This document shows, piece by piece, positions 38,683 through 47,069 of a stretch of 64,000 nt of DNA. Below the pieces are notes generated by a model. That model saw nothing but the letters and a program-made list of their open reading frames with translations, was not told the origin of the DNA and searched no databases. Both the position numbers and the translations under genes were made by a program. The stretch spans positions 26,678-90,677 of the IMG/VR virus record IMGVR_UViG_3300023179_008562; one strand, written 5' to 3'. The first letter of the stretch is position 1, and each line of letters opens with the position of its first letter. This DNA comes from a virus.

Positions 38683-41600
38683 TGTATTTTATCAGGGACC
38701 CAAGCCCGGCCTTTTTCCATTTGAGCAACCGGCTCGAGATTTAGACGCTGCTGCCCGACTAAGTCGGACCAAATTCTTTTGGTTTATTGATGGCAACAAC
38801 GATTATAGCAAATTTGATTTTGATCAACGTCCGGTGCCCTGGCAGAGTGAGTTTGTTCATGTCTGGCCCAGTCAGTGGCAGACATGTGGTGGTACCTACC
38901 TTGCCAATAAACACACTGTAAAAAATAGACATTGGCATTTCAGAGATAACGCAGTTGTGCCAAGACAGGAATCATTAGAAAACTGGCATGTACCTGAGAA
39001 CATTATCAGTAATACGGTAGACTACACCTGGCATCCCAACCCCCTGGATCCACCTTACATCTACTGTTTTCCTAGTCAACATCAGAGCGCCAGTGGTGTA
39101 ATATATACGGTACCTGGTGCAACCGAAATTAAATTATCAGATTCATTCGTGGTCAAATCATTACCCAGAACAGATAACTGGCATATATTTGATAATATAG
39201 ATAGGGATTCTTTTGATTTTACCTGGCACCCAAATCCACTGGATCCACCTTATACATACCGATTTGGTAATCAGTGGAATCCACCTGAATACAAGTCCAG
39301 TCTGGAATATGTGGTTCCAGGAGCCACAGAAACAAAGTATATGACTGAGATCAGGGCACGTAAATTGCCAACCCCTGATGAATTTACCATCAACATTCCT
39401 GTGAGTGATTTTGATTTCAGCTGGGAGCCTAACCCATTTGACCCCCCATACATATACGTGTTTGGTAATCAGTGGAATCCTGGTGTGTTGGAACCCACAG
39501 TTGTTTATACTGTGCCAGGGGCCACTGAAGTCAAATATGTGGATGACATGGTGGCCACGGTGGCACCAGATGCCGCGAAATTTCTAATACTGGACAACAT
39601 TGAATACTTTGACTACAGTTGGAGACCCAACCCCAAGGATCCGGCCTACATCTATGTGTTTGGTAACCAATGGATGTCGCCTGAACTCAGACCAGCCCTG
39701 CAATACCAGGTCTCAGGTGCCACTGAAATAAAATATATGATGGAGCCCAGAGCTCGACGTGTTGGTGAACCTGAAAAATTCATCACACATTATGCCTGTG
39801 ACTTTGATTATAGCTGGGAACCCGACCCTGGCAGTCCGCCATATAACTATATCTTTGGTAATCAGCACTGGCCCGCAGAAGTCATGCCCACTGTGGAATA
39901 TTCCATGATCGGCGCCACTGACACCAAATACATGGAAATGCCACAGGCAAAACTGCTGGCCACCGACACGCACTGGCAGGCACAGACTGATCTGCCATTC
40001 GAGTTTGATCGTAGCTGGTGTCCGGATCCCGGTGACCCTCCCTACATTTATGTTTTTGGCAATCAATGGTATCCTGCCACAGAAATGCCCACCATGGAGT
40101 ATCAGGTACCTGGTGCACAGGAACGCAAGTTTATGGATCATCCACTGGCTCGTATGTTGCCTGTGATGGATCGATGGCACGTGCCTGAAGAAGTGGATCA
40201 GACACAAATTGACTTTGCTTGGGTTCCGCACCCCAAAGACTTGCCCTATGTCTATCATTTTGGTACAGAGTTTCAGCAAAGTGTTGGGCTGACCTACACG
40301 GTGCCTGGTGCCACCGATTTAAAGTTTCAGGGAGAAATTCCACTGATTCAGACGGTTGCCCAGGATCAGAAAACGTCTCTACAGGTGCTGGACATCTTCT
40401 TTATTGATAAAAACAATGCCAGTGCCAAGACGCGCTATGCGCGCCTACAAGAGCGTTATCCTGACATACACAGGGTCAGATATGCCAACAGCATCATGGA
40501 CACTATTCGACGCTGTCTGACCAGGAGTAAAACCGGCAAATTCTGGGTTATCAGCAGCGAAAACGTCTACGACGATTTCGATTTCACCTGGCATGCCCAG
40601 CCCTGGCAAAGTTATATGACTCATGTGTTTGGGTCACAGTGGCAGAAATGGTCAGATACTTTCTTAATCAATCGCTACGAATTCGAACGACATACTCAGT
40701 GGGCTGGTAGCATTGAACAATTCCCCAATCTGAATTTTGTTAAAGATCAGCCAGTCATGATACCCGATGACCTGCATGACATCTACTGGGTCAGTCACGG
40801 CAACGCCACTGATCAGTATCAGCAACTCAGTCAGAAATACCCTGATATTCGGAGCACCAGATTCGTTGACAGTTATCTGGAAACTCTGCGTCGTATCATG
40901 GCCACAGTGACCACTGAGTATGTCTGGGTCATCAGCAGTCTGTGCGACTACACCAGATTTGATTTCAGTTGGCAACCTGAACCCTGGCAACGTGAAATGA
41001 TGCACGTATTCCCCAGTGGTAAACAAATTCGTGGAGACACATTTTATATACACGTGCCGAGTTTTCAGAAACAAATGCAACAACTGGTGTTGCTGGACTG
41101 GTTTGACACGGTGAACTACTGTTCAGAACAGACAGTTCCCAGATTACCTATACCGGTGGTTCGTTATACCACTGACTCGGCAGTTGATGTGCTTAAAAAT
41201 CATAATTTTGAAAACCCCTACACCTGGTTCGTGCCCAATCATGAGTTCGTTCAAGATCATGCACTAGTATACGAACCTGCAATTTGGTATGCCAAAGACA
41301 AGAAAATTCACACTTTTTCGCGTGGAAATAGTGTGATTTTGGCTCCCAGAGACGTGAAAATTCACATTAATACACAAGCCTATGATTATCCCTATATCGA
41401 CAAGCAACGAACCATAAAAGAACCCGATCTGGATATCATCTACATCAGCAATGGTGAACCCGATGCAGAACGCTGGTATGAGCATTTGTGTAACATTGCA
41501 GGCAGACCCATCAAACGTGTTCAGAACATCGATGGGCGTGCCAATGCCTATCGAGCCGCAGCTGAACTCAGCGACACTGCCTGGTTCTTCACAGTGTTTG

Positions 41601-42103
41601 CTAAACTGGAGGTGGTCGAGAATTTTGACTGGAGTTGGCAACCCGACCGGTTACAAGAAGCCAAACACTATATCTTCCACAGCCGGAATCCAGTCAACGG
41701 TCTGGAATACGGTCATATGGGCATCATTGCCTACAATCGACAACTGGTGTTGGAGACAGATGCTCCTGGCCTGGACTTTACCCTGAGTAAACCTCACGCC
41801 GTGGTGCCGGTGTTGAGTGCGGTGGCACATTACAACACCACTCCCGAACTGACCTGGCGCACTGCATTCAGAGAAGTTGTTAAACTCAGGGATCATGTGG
41901 AAAAAACCGACAGCATCGAAAGTCGCTATAGACTGAACCTCTGGTTGTCTGAGGCCCAGGGCCAGCACGCCGAATGGAGCGTGCAGGGCGCAGCAGATGC
42001 TGTCAAGTACTATGACACAGTGGCCGGCGACTACCAGCAGCTACTCAAGACTTTTGAGTGGGCCTGGCTCAGGAATTTCTGGCTGAGTCAACACTCAGTC
42101 TGA
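38675..42103 (+). CDS. 1,142-residue repeat protein related to a GT-like domain
   Basis: Three parts. Residues 1-115 contain FWFIDGNNDYSKFDF and HVWPSQWQ. Residues 115-560 are seven tandem copies of a 65-68-residue unit, FDFxWxPxPxxPPYIYxFGNQWxP, then VPGATExKYM. The rest has three more diverged units, each preceded by a strand and helix ending (V/I)ISS..YDD-like, and a final domain (residues about 910-1,080: YISNGEPDAERWYEHL to WRTAFREVVKL) matching the protein at 24,013. DxD motifs are degenerate, so it is probably a binding scaffold rather than an enzyme. No signal peptide. It ends the plus-strand array and overlaps the convergent aminotransferase by 35 bp. Confidence 0.65.
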   Translation: MFDVFYQGPKPGLFPFEQPARDLDAAARLSRTKFFWFIDGNNDYSKFDFDQRPVPWQSEFVHVWPSQWQTCGGTYLANKHTVKNRHWHFRDNAVVPRQESLENWHVPENIISNTVDYTWHPNPLDPPYIYCFPSQHQSASGVIYTVPGATEIKLSDSFVVKSLPRTDNWHIFDNIDRDSFDFTWHPNPLDPPYTYRFGNQWNPPEYKSSLEYVVPGATETKYMTEIRARKLPTPDEFTINIPVSDFDFSWEPNPFDPPYIYVFGNQWNPGVLEPTVVYTVPGATEVKYVDDMVATVAPDAAKFLILDNIEYFDYSWRPNPKDPAYIYVFGNQWMSPELRPALQYQVSGATEIKYMMEPRARRVGEPEKFITHYACDFDYSWEPDPGSPPYNYIFGNQHWPAEVMPTVEYSMIGATDTKYMEMPQAKLLATDTHWQAQTDLPFEFDRSWCPDPGDPPYIYVFGNQWYPATEMPTMEYQVPGAQERKFMDHPLARMLPVMDRWHVPEEVDQTQIDFAWVPHPKDLPYVYHFGTEFQQSVGLTYTVPGATDLKFQGEIPLIQTVAQDQKTSLQVLDIFFIDKNNASAKTRYARLQERYPDIHRVRYANSIMDTIRRCLTRSKTGKFWVISSENVYDDFDFTWHAQPWQSYMTHVFGSQWQKWSDTFLINRYEFERHTQWAGSIEQFPNLNFVKDQPVMIPDDLHDIYWVSHGNATDQYQQLSQKYPDIRSTRFVDSYLETLRRIMATVTTEYVWVISSLCDYTRFDFSWQPEPWQREMMHVFPSGKQIRGDTFYIHVPSFQKQMQQLVLLDWFDTVNYCSEQTVPRLPIPVVRYTTDSAVDVLKNHNFENPYTWFVPNHEFVQDHALVYEPAIWYAKDKKIHTFSRGNSVILAPRDVKIHINTQAYDYPYIDKQRTIKEPDLDIIYISNGEPDAERWYEHLCNIAGRPIKRVQNIDGRANAYRAAAELSDTAWFFTVFAKLEVVENFDWSWQPDRLQEAKHYIFHSRNPVNGLEYGHMGIIAYNRQLVLETDAPGLDFTLSKPHAVVPVLSAVAHYNTTPELTWRTAFREVVKLRDHVEKTDSIESRYRLNLWLSEAQGQHAEWSVQGAADAVKYYDTVAGDYQQLLKTFEWAWLRNFWLSQHSV
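39018..40335 (+). repeat. Seven tandem 65-68-residue protein repeats
   Basis: Units begin near 39,018, 39,212, 39,410, 39,608, 39,800, 40,003 and 40,208. Most share W-x-P-(N/D)-P, PPYIYVFGNQW and the PGATE(T/V/I)KYM closing motif. Units 2-6 keep FGNQ; units 1 and 7 are more diverged (FPSQ, FGTE), as expected for the edges of an array grown by internal duplication. Confidence 0.8.
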
Positions 42104-43193
42104 CCTGATCCACCACTGTCTCCACTTCCACATCAGTGAGCTCAGGGTAGATGGGCAGGCTCAGACAGGTGCGTCCAAATTCTTCAGCACCTTCTGTAGC
42201 CAACAGTCCCCGATCATAGGCAAAGCCGATGCTGTTGAGATTGAGTGGTCGACTGTAGTGAACCCTGGTCTCAATGCCGGCATTTTCCAGAGACTTTCTG
42301 ATTCTGGTACGATGTGCGGAATGTATGACAAATTTGTGCCAGGCTGGCTCAACTCTGGCATCTATGGGCGGCACAGTCACATATCCTGTGAGTTGATCTG
42401 AATAATATTCAGCAATTTCACGACGTCGGGCCTGCCAGCCATCAAAATATTGCAATTTAACCAGCAGCTGAGCTGCGTCGGCCTCGCTGATTTTGCTGTT
42501 GGTACCTGACACAGTGTGATCATGATATTTGCCATTGTCTCGGAGACTGAGACAGTTCTCAAATATATCAACATCATCAGTCAGTACCATGCCACCACTG
42601 CCATAAGCTGGTAAATTTTTTGTGGGATCAAAACTCAGACAACTGACATCGCCCAGTTTACCACTGGGTATTCCCGAATAACTGGCACCAAAACTCTGTG
42701 CAGCATCTTCAATTATATGAACACCGTTGTCAGCAAAAATCTCCTGATAGGTCCGGAGTTTATCGTAGTCCACGATGTTGCCAAACAAGTTCACATACAT
42801 GATGGCATTGATTTCATTATAGTTGACCATGATTCGACTGAGGTCAATCAACCCAGTTATGGGGTTGACATCACAAAATACTGGCTCTAGTCCTGCTTCC
42901 ATGACTGAATTCAATGTGGCTACAAAACTTTGGGTGGGGATCAGTACACGGTCAGATCTGATTTGATCCACCGATCTCAGAGCAAATATCAGTGCCTGAG
43001 TGCAACTATTGACAGCCACTGCAAACCGTCGCTGGGTTCTGATGGCCATGGCTTGTTCAAATTTTCGTGTGTATTCGCCATCCAGAACTTGTCCGGTTCG
43101 ATAGACTTCATCGGTGACGGCCAATATTTCGTCACGCAGTAGTGCGTATTGTCTGTCAAGACCAAAGAAGGGGATTTTCTTTGTACCACTCAT
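42069..43193 (-). CDS. DegT/DnrJ/EryC1/StrS-family sugar aminotransferase
   Basis: ATG 43,193 (374 aa) is preferred to longer in-frame starts because MSGTKKIPFFGLDRQY begins the conserved family fold. PLP features: NSCTQALIFAL near residue 62, IIEDAAQSFGA with Asp163 contacting the pyridine, and the Schiff-base lysine K192 in SFDPTKNLPAYGSGG. These enzymes aminate keto-sugars on nucleotide carriers. It overlaps the epimerase stop by 38 bases, and the two would make an amino or branched sugar for the glycosyltransferases on the other strand. Product identity cannot be told. Confidence 0.88.
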   Translation of the reverse strand: MSGTKKIPFFGLDRQYALLRDEILAVTDEVYRTGQVLDGEYTRKFEQAMAIRTQRRFAVAVNSCTQALIFALRSVDQIRSDRVLIPTQSFVATLNSVMEAGLEPVFCDVNPITGLIDLSRIMVNYNEINAIMYVNLFGNIVDYDKLRTYQEIFADNGVHIIEDAAQSFGASYSGIPSGKLGDVSCLSFDPTKNLPAYGSGGMVLTDDVDIFENCLSLRDNGKYHDHTVSGTNSKISEADAAQLLVKLQYFDGWQARRREIAEYYSDQLTGYVTVPPIDARVEPAWHKFVIHSAHRTRIRKSLENAGIETRVHYSRPLNLNSIGFAYDRGLLATEGAEEFGRTCLSLPIYPELTDVEVETVVDQVRLSVDSARNS

Positions 43194-44118
43194 AATATCT
43201 GGTAAAACCTTCTGTAATATCAACTTTGGGATCGTACCCCAGATCGGTTCGGGCCTGGGTGATATCCAGATGTCCTCGGCGTGGGAACCTGGCATCACGA
43301 TCTGCCACTACAATTTCACCCTGTCCTGCGATGTCTACAATCAATTTTGCTGCATCAAGCAATGTGGATTCCTGATCAGCCGATCTGGTGATGTTATAGA
43401 TTTTACCAGAACTCTGATCGCTGACAGCCGCCAGTGCTATGCCCTGTGCGGTGTCAGATACATGAGTGAAATCCAGGACCTCACTGGCTCCGTGAACGGT
43501 GATGGGCTCGCCACGCAGCGCACGAGTTATAAACTTACTTATGACTCGATCTTCCACGTCCCATTCTCCGTAAACTGCACTGGGTCTGACGATGGTGGAG
43601 TCGAAAAAACCCAGGCGATGGTAATCCTGTACCAGCCACTCGCCTGCAAGTTTCAATATACCGTAACTGCCCTGTGGTTGACAGGGCGCCAGTTCATGGG
43701 TTCCTGAAGCGAAGTCACCGTAGACCATGGAACTACTGATATACACAAACTTTTTTACGTTGTGGTGTCGGGCACTTTCCAACAGATTGGTCAGCCCAGC
43801 GATCATGACCTCACTGGCTATTCGGGGATTCTTTTCTGCAGCTTTCTGTCTGGGAAAACTGGCCAGGTGTATGACAACGTCTGGTTTAAAATCCGCCATC
43901 AGCTTCTCAATGGCCGCACAGTCTCGAATATCTATATTACAGTGTCTAGCGGCGACCTGGCTCAGTCGATGTTTAGACAGGTATGTCAATTCTCGGGCAT
44001 CTAAAATGCCATAGTCAGTCAGATTATCAACGATCACGCATTGGTGTTGTTGAGATTCCAGTATCCGGACAACATTGTGACCAATGAAACCGGCTCCACC
44101 GGTCACCAGAAACTTCAT
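43156..44118 (-). CDS. NAD-dependent nucleotide-sugar epimerase/dehydratase
   Basis: 320 residues, an extended short-chain dehydrogenase. GGAGFIG (7-13) binds NAD; IHLASFPRQKA, SSSMVYGD and SYGILKLAGE supply the Ser, Tyr and Lys of the catalytic set; RPSAVYGEWD and a substrate domain follow. UDP-glucose 4-epimerase and GDP- or dTDP-sugar dehydratases share this layout. Coupled to the aminotransferase downstream and to a small basic protein upstream (stop and ATG overlap). Reaction not decidable. Confidence 0.88.
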   Translation of the reverse strand: MKFLVTGGAGFIGHNVVRILESQQHQCVIVDNLTDYGILDARELTYLSKHRLSQVAARHCNIDIRDCAAIEKLMADFKPDVVIHLASFPRQKAAEKNPRIASEVMIAGLTNLLESARHHNVKKFVYISSSMVYGDFASGTHELAPCQPQGSYGILKLAGEWLVQDYHRLGFFDSTIVRPSAVYGEWDVEDRVISKFITRALRGEPITVHGASEVLDFTHVSDTAQGIALAAVSDQSSGKIYNITRSADQESTLLDAAKLIVDIAGQGEIVVADRDARFPRRGHLDITQARTDLGYDPKVDITEGFTRYYEWYKENPLLWS

Positions 44119-44270
44119 CGACCTCGACCCGCAGATTTCTTTGCTGGTTTGTTGATGCTGACCTGACTCTTGACGCCAGATTCCTTGGCATCAGATTTGC
44201 TGTGTTTGCTGCCAGTTGGATTTTGTGAATTCTTTTTGGCCAATGCTGCTTTTAGAAAATCTGTTTTCAT
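44115..44270 (-). CDS. Small basic conserved protein (51 aa)
   Basis: Short frame not reaching 60 aa: MKTDFLKAALAKKNSQNPTG, then a Lys/Ser-rich linker, ending KKSAGRGR. Its TGA overlaps the epimerase ATG, indicating coupled translation. The disordered, positively charged composition suggests nucleic-acid binding; small proteins with a GRGR tail occur in related phages (recalled). Confidence 0.6.
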   Translation of the reverse strand: MKTDFLKAALAKKNSQNPTGSKHSKSDAKESGVKSQVSINKPAKKSAGRGR

Positions 44271-44273
44271 AGT

Positions 44274-44933
44274 TCAATTCCACAATGCTCGGAAATATTT
44301 ACCGAATAAACGCAGACCCAGATCAATTTGATCACTGTGAGCCCGAAAGCCTTCTGCATCAAATCGGGCAGTGTGATTGGGGCCATGTTTCATCTCGCTG
44401 AGTCCTTCCATTTTATTGGTAATGGGATTAAATGAAGTTTCTCCAGTCTTTTCAAAATAGAAATCGTGTTCACCAGAATGAAACTGTTCTTCCCAATCTG
44501 AGTTGAGTTGTTCAAAACTCCAGATCATCTGATCCAGGACCCAGGTCCAGCGATCATGCCACAGTTCGTCAGTGTCCCATTCGTCGGCTTTGGGAGGTGA
44601 CGCAGTTGAACGCAGATGCTCTGGTACGTCTTCATCTGCCACATGTGGTGATCCCTGCTTGGTTGATTGCAGTTGTCGGAGCATGGGCAGAATAATGGGA
44701 GTCAGTGCGCTGTCCATGTTCCAGGTGTCCCAGCGATCAATCTTTACATAGCGAATCTCAGGGTGCACCCAGTCCAGAATCTTTTGTAGAACTTCACACA
44801 CAGGCTCCAGAATACGATTCGCAGTTTTTACCCAGGGCTCGTCATAATCGATTTCACGCCACCAGCAGACACGTTCACAGATGGTGTAGGGGCTAATCCA
44901 GTGATTGCGATATTTGCTCAAGTAAACTTTCAT
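44274..44933 (-). CDS. Conserved phage protein (219 aa), function unknown
   Basis: ATG overlaps the upstream stop (ATGA). Highly aromatic: MKVYLSKYRNHWISPYTICE, a VKIDRWDTWNMDSALTPIIL block, and a DRWTWVLDQMIWSFEQL helix. The RWDTW.MD block is one I recall from many large phages without a function. About 8% Trp/Tyr, no cysteine pair, no membrane segment. It lies in a run of phage-core hypotheticals. Confidence 0.7.
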   Translation of the reverse strand: MKVYLSKYRNHWISPYTICERVCWWREIDYDEPWVKTANRILEPVCEVLQKILDWVHPEIRYVKIDRWDTWNMDSALTPIILPMLRQLQSTKQGSPHVADEDVPEHLRSTASPPKADEWDTDELWHDRWTWVLDQMIWSFEQLNSDWEEQFHSGEHDFYFEKTGETSFNPITNKMEGLSEMKHGPNHTARFDAEGFRAHSDQIDLGLRLFGKYFRALWN

Positions 44934-45091
44934 TCTTCTGCCTTTTTAGTCAGCGACCAGGTGCCATTTTTATTGTCAGTCCAGATAAGAACATCATCCA
45001 TGTTCCAACCCAGTTCTGTCATAATTTCTTCTGGCAATGGCAACACCAGATCATCGCCGTCTTCAATGAGTTCCACGGTATACTTTTTCAT
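44930..45091 (-). CDS. AbrB/MazE-like small protein (53 aa)
   Basis: Below the usual length cutoff but clear: MKKYTVELIEDGDDLVLPLP, then EEIMTELGWNMDDVLIW and a closing WSLTKK strand. The swapped-hairpin pattern of LPLPEEIMxELGWxxxDxL is that of AbrB/MazE DNA-binding domains, so it may be a transcription regulator. Overlaps the next gene by ATGA. Confidence 0.6.
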   Translation of the reverse strand: MKKYTVELIEDGDDLVLPLPEEIMTELGWNMDDVLIWTDNKNGTWSLTKKAEE

Positions 45092-45102
45092 AATAGTATA
45101 TA

Positions 45103-45405
45103 TTACAGAAATCTCAGAGCATAGTCAATGTATTGTCTTTCTGTCAGATCACCGTAAAAAACCACCTGCTTGTGCCAGGCCAGCACATTGCTGTCTTCAG
45201 CCCACTGCAAGGCCACAGCATTGTCTTCCACCCAGGCATATTCCCTGGTGTCTTTAAAATGTCCGGCCGCTTCCCAGAATAATTGATGGGTGTTCATCTT
45301 CAGGGTTTCTTCAAAATGCAGCTTGGCAGTGTAGAATATCACACGACGTCTGTGATGGGTTTCGTCAGACTGCCATTGCTGCGACAATTGGTCCATGGTG
45401 TTCAT
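45103..45405 (-). CDS. Hypothetical protein (100 aa)
   Basis: ATG 45,405 has GGAGAACT in front and lies 41 bases inside the end of the thyA frame. Helical, His/Trp-rich: HHRRRVIFYTAKLHFEETL, VEDNAVALQWAEDSNVLAWH. Tetratrico-like helix pairs are possible. No family recognised; tight coupling to thyA is the best argument that it is real. Confidence 0.55.
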   Translation of the reverse strand: MNTMDQLSQQWQSDETHHRRRVIFYTAKLHFEETLKMNTHQLFWEAAGHFKDTREYAWVEDNAVALQWAEDSNVLAWHKQVVFYGDLTERQYIDYALRFL

Positions 45406-46195
45406 AGTTCTCCAGACTGATGTCTTCTAGTGTAAATTGGAATATGTCATTGACGCTGGGGTTCAGATACAATTTGGGTAGAGGTAGGGGAGATCTGGAC
45501 AGTTGCTCCTGGACCTGATTCAGGTGGTTGGTATAAATGTGCGCATCGCCTATGCAGTGTATGAACTCTCCCACGCCCAGATCACACACCTGTGCAATCA
45601 TATGAGTCAACAGACTATAACTAGCAATATTAAATGGAGCGCCCAAGAACATGTCAGAACTGCGCTGATATAATTGACAACTGAGTCGCCAGTCTCGAGT
45701 GACATAGAATTGGGCCATGACATGGCAGGGAGGCAAGGCCATGACATCAATCTCGGGGGGATTCCAGGCGGTTAATATGTGCCTACGGCTCAGAGGATCC
45801 TGTTTGATGTTCCGAATCAATTCTGCAATTTGATCCACGCCACCAAAATCTCTCCACTGCACACCGTAGATGCGTCCCACATCGCCTGTGAATTTGGCTC
45901 GAGGTTGCCAATAAGGTGCCAGGGAGTTGGGAGTCCAGATGGTGGCGACACCTTCTCTGGTGCCGTGCGTGATTTCTGCTAGTCGACGTTCATCATTGCT
46001 GCCTTCCAGAAACCACAGCAACTCAGCCGCGCAGCTTCGGAAAGCCAATTTTTTGGTAGTTACTGCTGGAAACCCCTGTCTGAGGTCATAACGCATTTGT
46101 AGACCAAATGTGCCAATGGTGCCAACACCAGTGCGATCATCTCGTGCTTCCCCGTGTGTTAGCACATGTTCGAGTGCGTCCAGATAAGTTTTCAT
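45365..46195 (-). CDS. thyA: Thymidylate synthase (ThyA type)
   Basis: 276 residues. DDRTGVGT, the nucleophile in LPPCH (C157), SRRHILTAWNP, and FNIASYS with Asn189, the residue that selects dUMP over dCMP, identify a methylating thymidylate synthase rather than a dCMP hydroxymethylase. It makes dTMP from dUMP and methylenetetrahydrofolate. The dihydrofolate reductase upstream regenerates the cofactor, and the dCMP deaminase at 38,173 supplies dUMP. Confidence 0.93.
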   Translation of the reverse strand: MKTYLDALEHVLTHGEARDDRTGVGTIGTFGLQMRYDLRQGFPAVTTKKLAFRSCAAELLWFLEGSNDERRLAEITHGTREGVATIWTPNSLAPYWQPRAKFTGDVGRIYGVQWRDFGGVDQIAELIRNIKQDPLSRRHILTAWNPPEIDVMALPPCHVMAQFYVTRDWRLSCQLYQRSSDMFLGAPFNIASYSLLTHMIAQVCDLGVGEFIHCIGDAHIYTNHLNQVQEQLSRSPLPLPKLYLNPSVNDIFQFTLEDISLENYEHHGPIVAAMAV

Positions 46196-46215
46196 TTAAT
46201 AATTATACAGGATTT

Positions 46216-46731
46216 TCAGTCTGATGCCTGGGAGTTGGGCTTAATTCTTTCCCAGACTTCGTAGGTGCAATCAGTGGTGGGTCGGACTGATCTGCATTGG
46301 AATTCAGACATCCATTGGGATAAATTAAGTCTAACGTCGGTGCGATAATTACTTTTGATTCTGGTAAAATAGATTCGTTCAATGATGGGCTCACATGACT
46401 CAAATAATTGTTGGCCACCAATTATGAACACTGTTTTGTCAGGATGCTCCTGACTTATTTTCAGAATATTTTCCACAGGATTCCCTGGAATCCATTTGAT
46501 TAACCCACGATATTTGGTCTCTGGCAGAACAGAACTGACCAAATAATTGAATCTGTTGGGCAAGGGTTTGGGCATGGCAGGGTCTTCCCAGGTATTGCGG
46601 CCCATGATGACAATCTGATGTTCAGTGTGGTGTTTGAACCATTTCAGATCTTCAGAGTTTTTGGGCCAGGGCAAGGTACCATTAAATCCAATGCCACCTG
46701 TGGGTGTGGCTGCTAAAATTGCTGCAATCAT
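46216..46731 (-). CDS. folA: Dihydrofolate reductase
   Basis: 171 residues, typical length. MIAAILAATPTGGIGFNGTL, PWPKNSEDLKWFK, VIMGRNTWEDPAMPKPLPNR and FIIGGQQLFE are the standard substrate and NADPH blocks. It reduces dihydrofolate to tetrahydrofolate, needed because thymidylate synthase consumes it. ATGA overlap with the upstream gene; thyA follows after 20 bases. Confidence 0.93.
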   Translation of the reverse strand: MIAAILAATPTGGIGFNGTLPWPKNSEDLKWFKHHTEHQIVIMGRNTWEDPAMPKPLPNRFNYLVSSVLPETKYRGLIKWIPGNPVENILKISQEHPDKTVFIIGGQQLFESCEPIIERIYFTRIKSNYRTDVRLNLSQWMSEFQCRSVRPTTDCTYEVWERIKPNSQASD

Positions 46732-47069
46732 AGATTCTTTAATACTCGGTCAGTCTCGGGTTGAACCGTGTCCACCACAGCATCGATATCCACGAAAAAA
46801 TCAACATTCTGAATGTATTCGTCCAGTTGAGTAAATTTTTCATCCAGCAAATTTTGGATATCGTGAGGATCGTAACCTTCCAGGATGAGTTCTTTGACAT
46901 TGATGGTAACTTCAGTCCCGTCAACTAATTCAACTGAAATCTGTTGAAGTATGCTGACGGGAATTTCATTCTTTTCAACGCTATTAACAATTTCTTGCCA
47001 ACTCTTTCTTTTGTTTAAGACGAGTTTTTTTGCCTTTTTACGCCGTGGTTTTTTTGGTTGCTCTGACAT
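46728..47069 (-). CDS. Conserved phage hypothetical protein (113 aa)
   Basis: The first 22 residues are very basic (MSEQPKKPRRKKAKKLVLNK), followed by an acidic helical and strand domain with VELVDGTEVTINVKEL and a C-terminal FFVDIDAVVDTVQPETDRVL. The basic tail and acidic body suggest nucleic-acid or protein binding. Overlaps both neighbours. Function unknown. Confidence 0.6.
   Translation of the reverse strand: MSEQPKKPRRKKAKKLVLNKRKSWQEIVNSVEKNEIPVSILQQISVELVDGTEVTINVKELILEGYDPHDIQNLLDEKFTQLDEYIQNVDFFVDIDAVVDTVQPETDRVLKNL

Noticed and set aside
45365-46195. dCMP hydroxymethylase instead of thymidylate synthase
   Set aside because: Asn189 in FNIASYS is the dUMP-specific residue; dCMP hydroxymethylases have Asp there.
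46202-46207. TATAAT promoter for thyA
   Set aside because: The hexamer lies six bases before the ATG and there is no -35; it would be leaderless.
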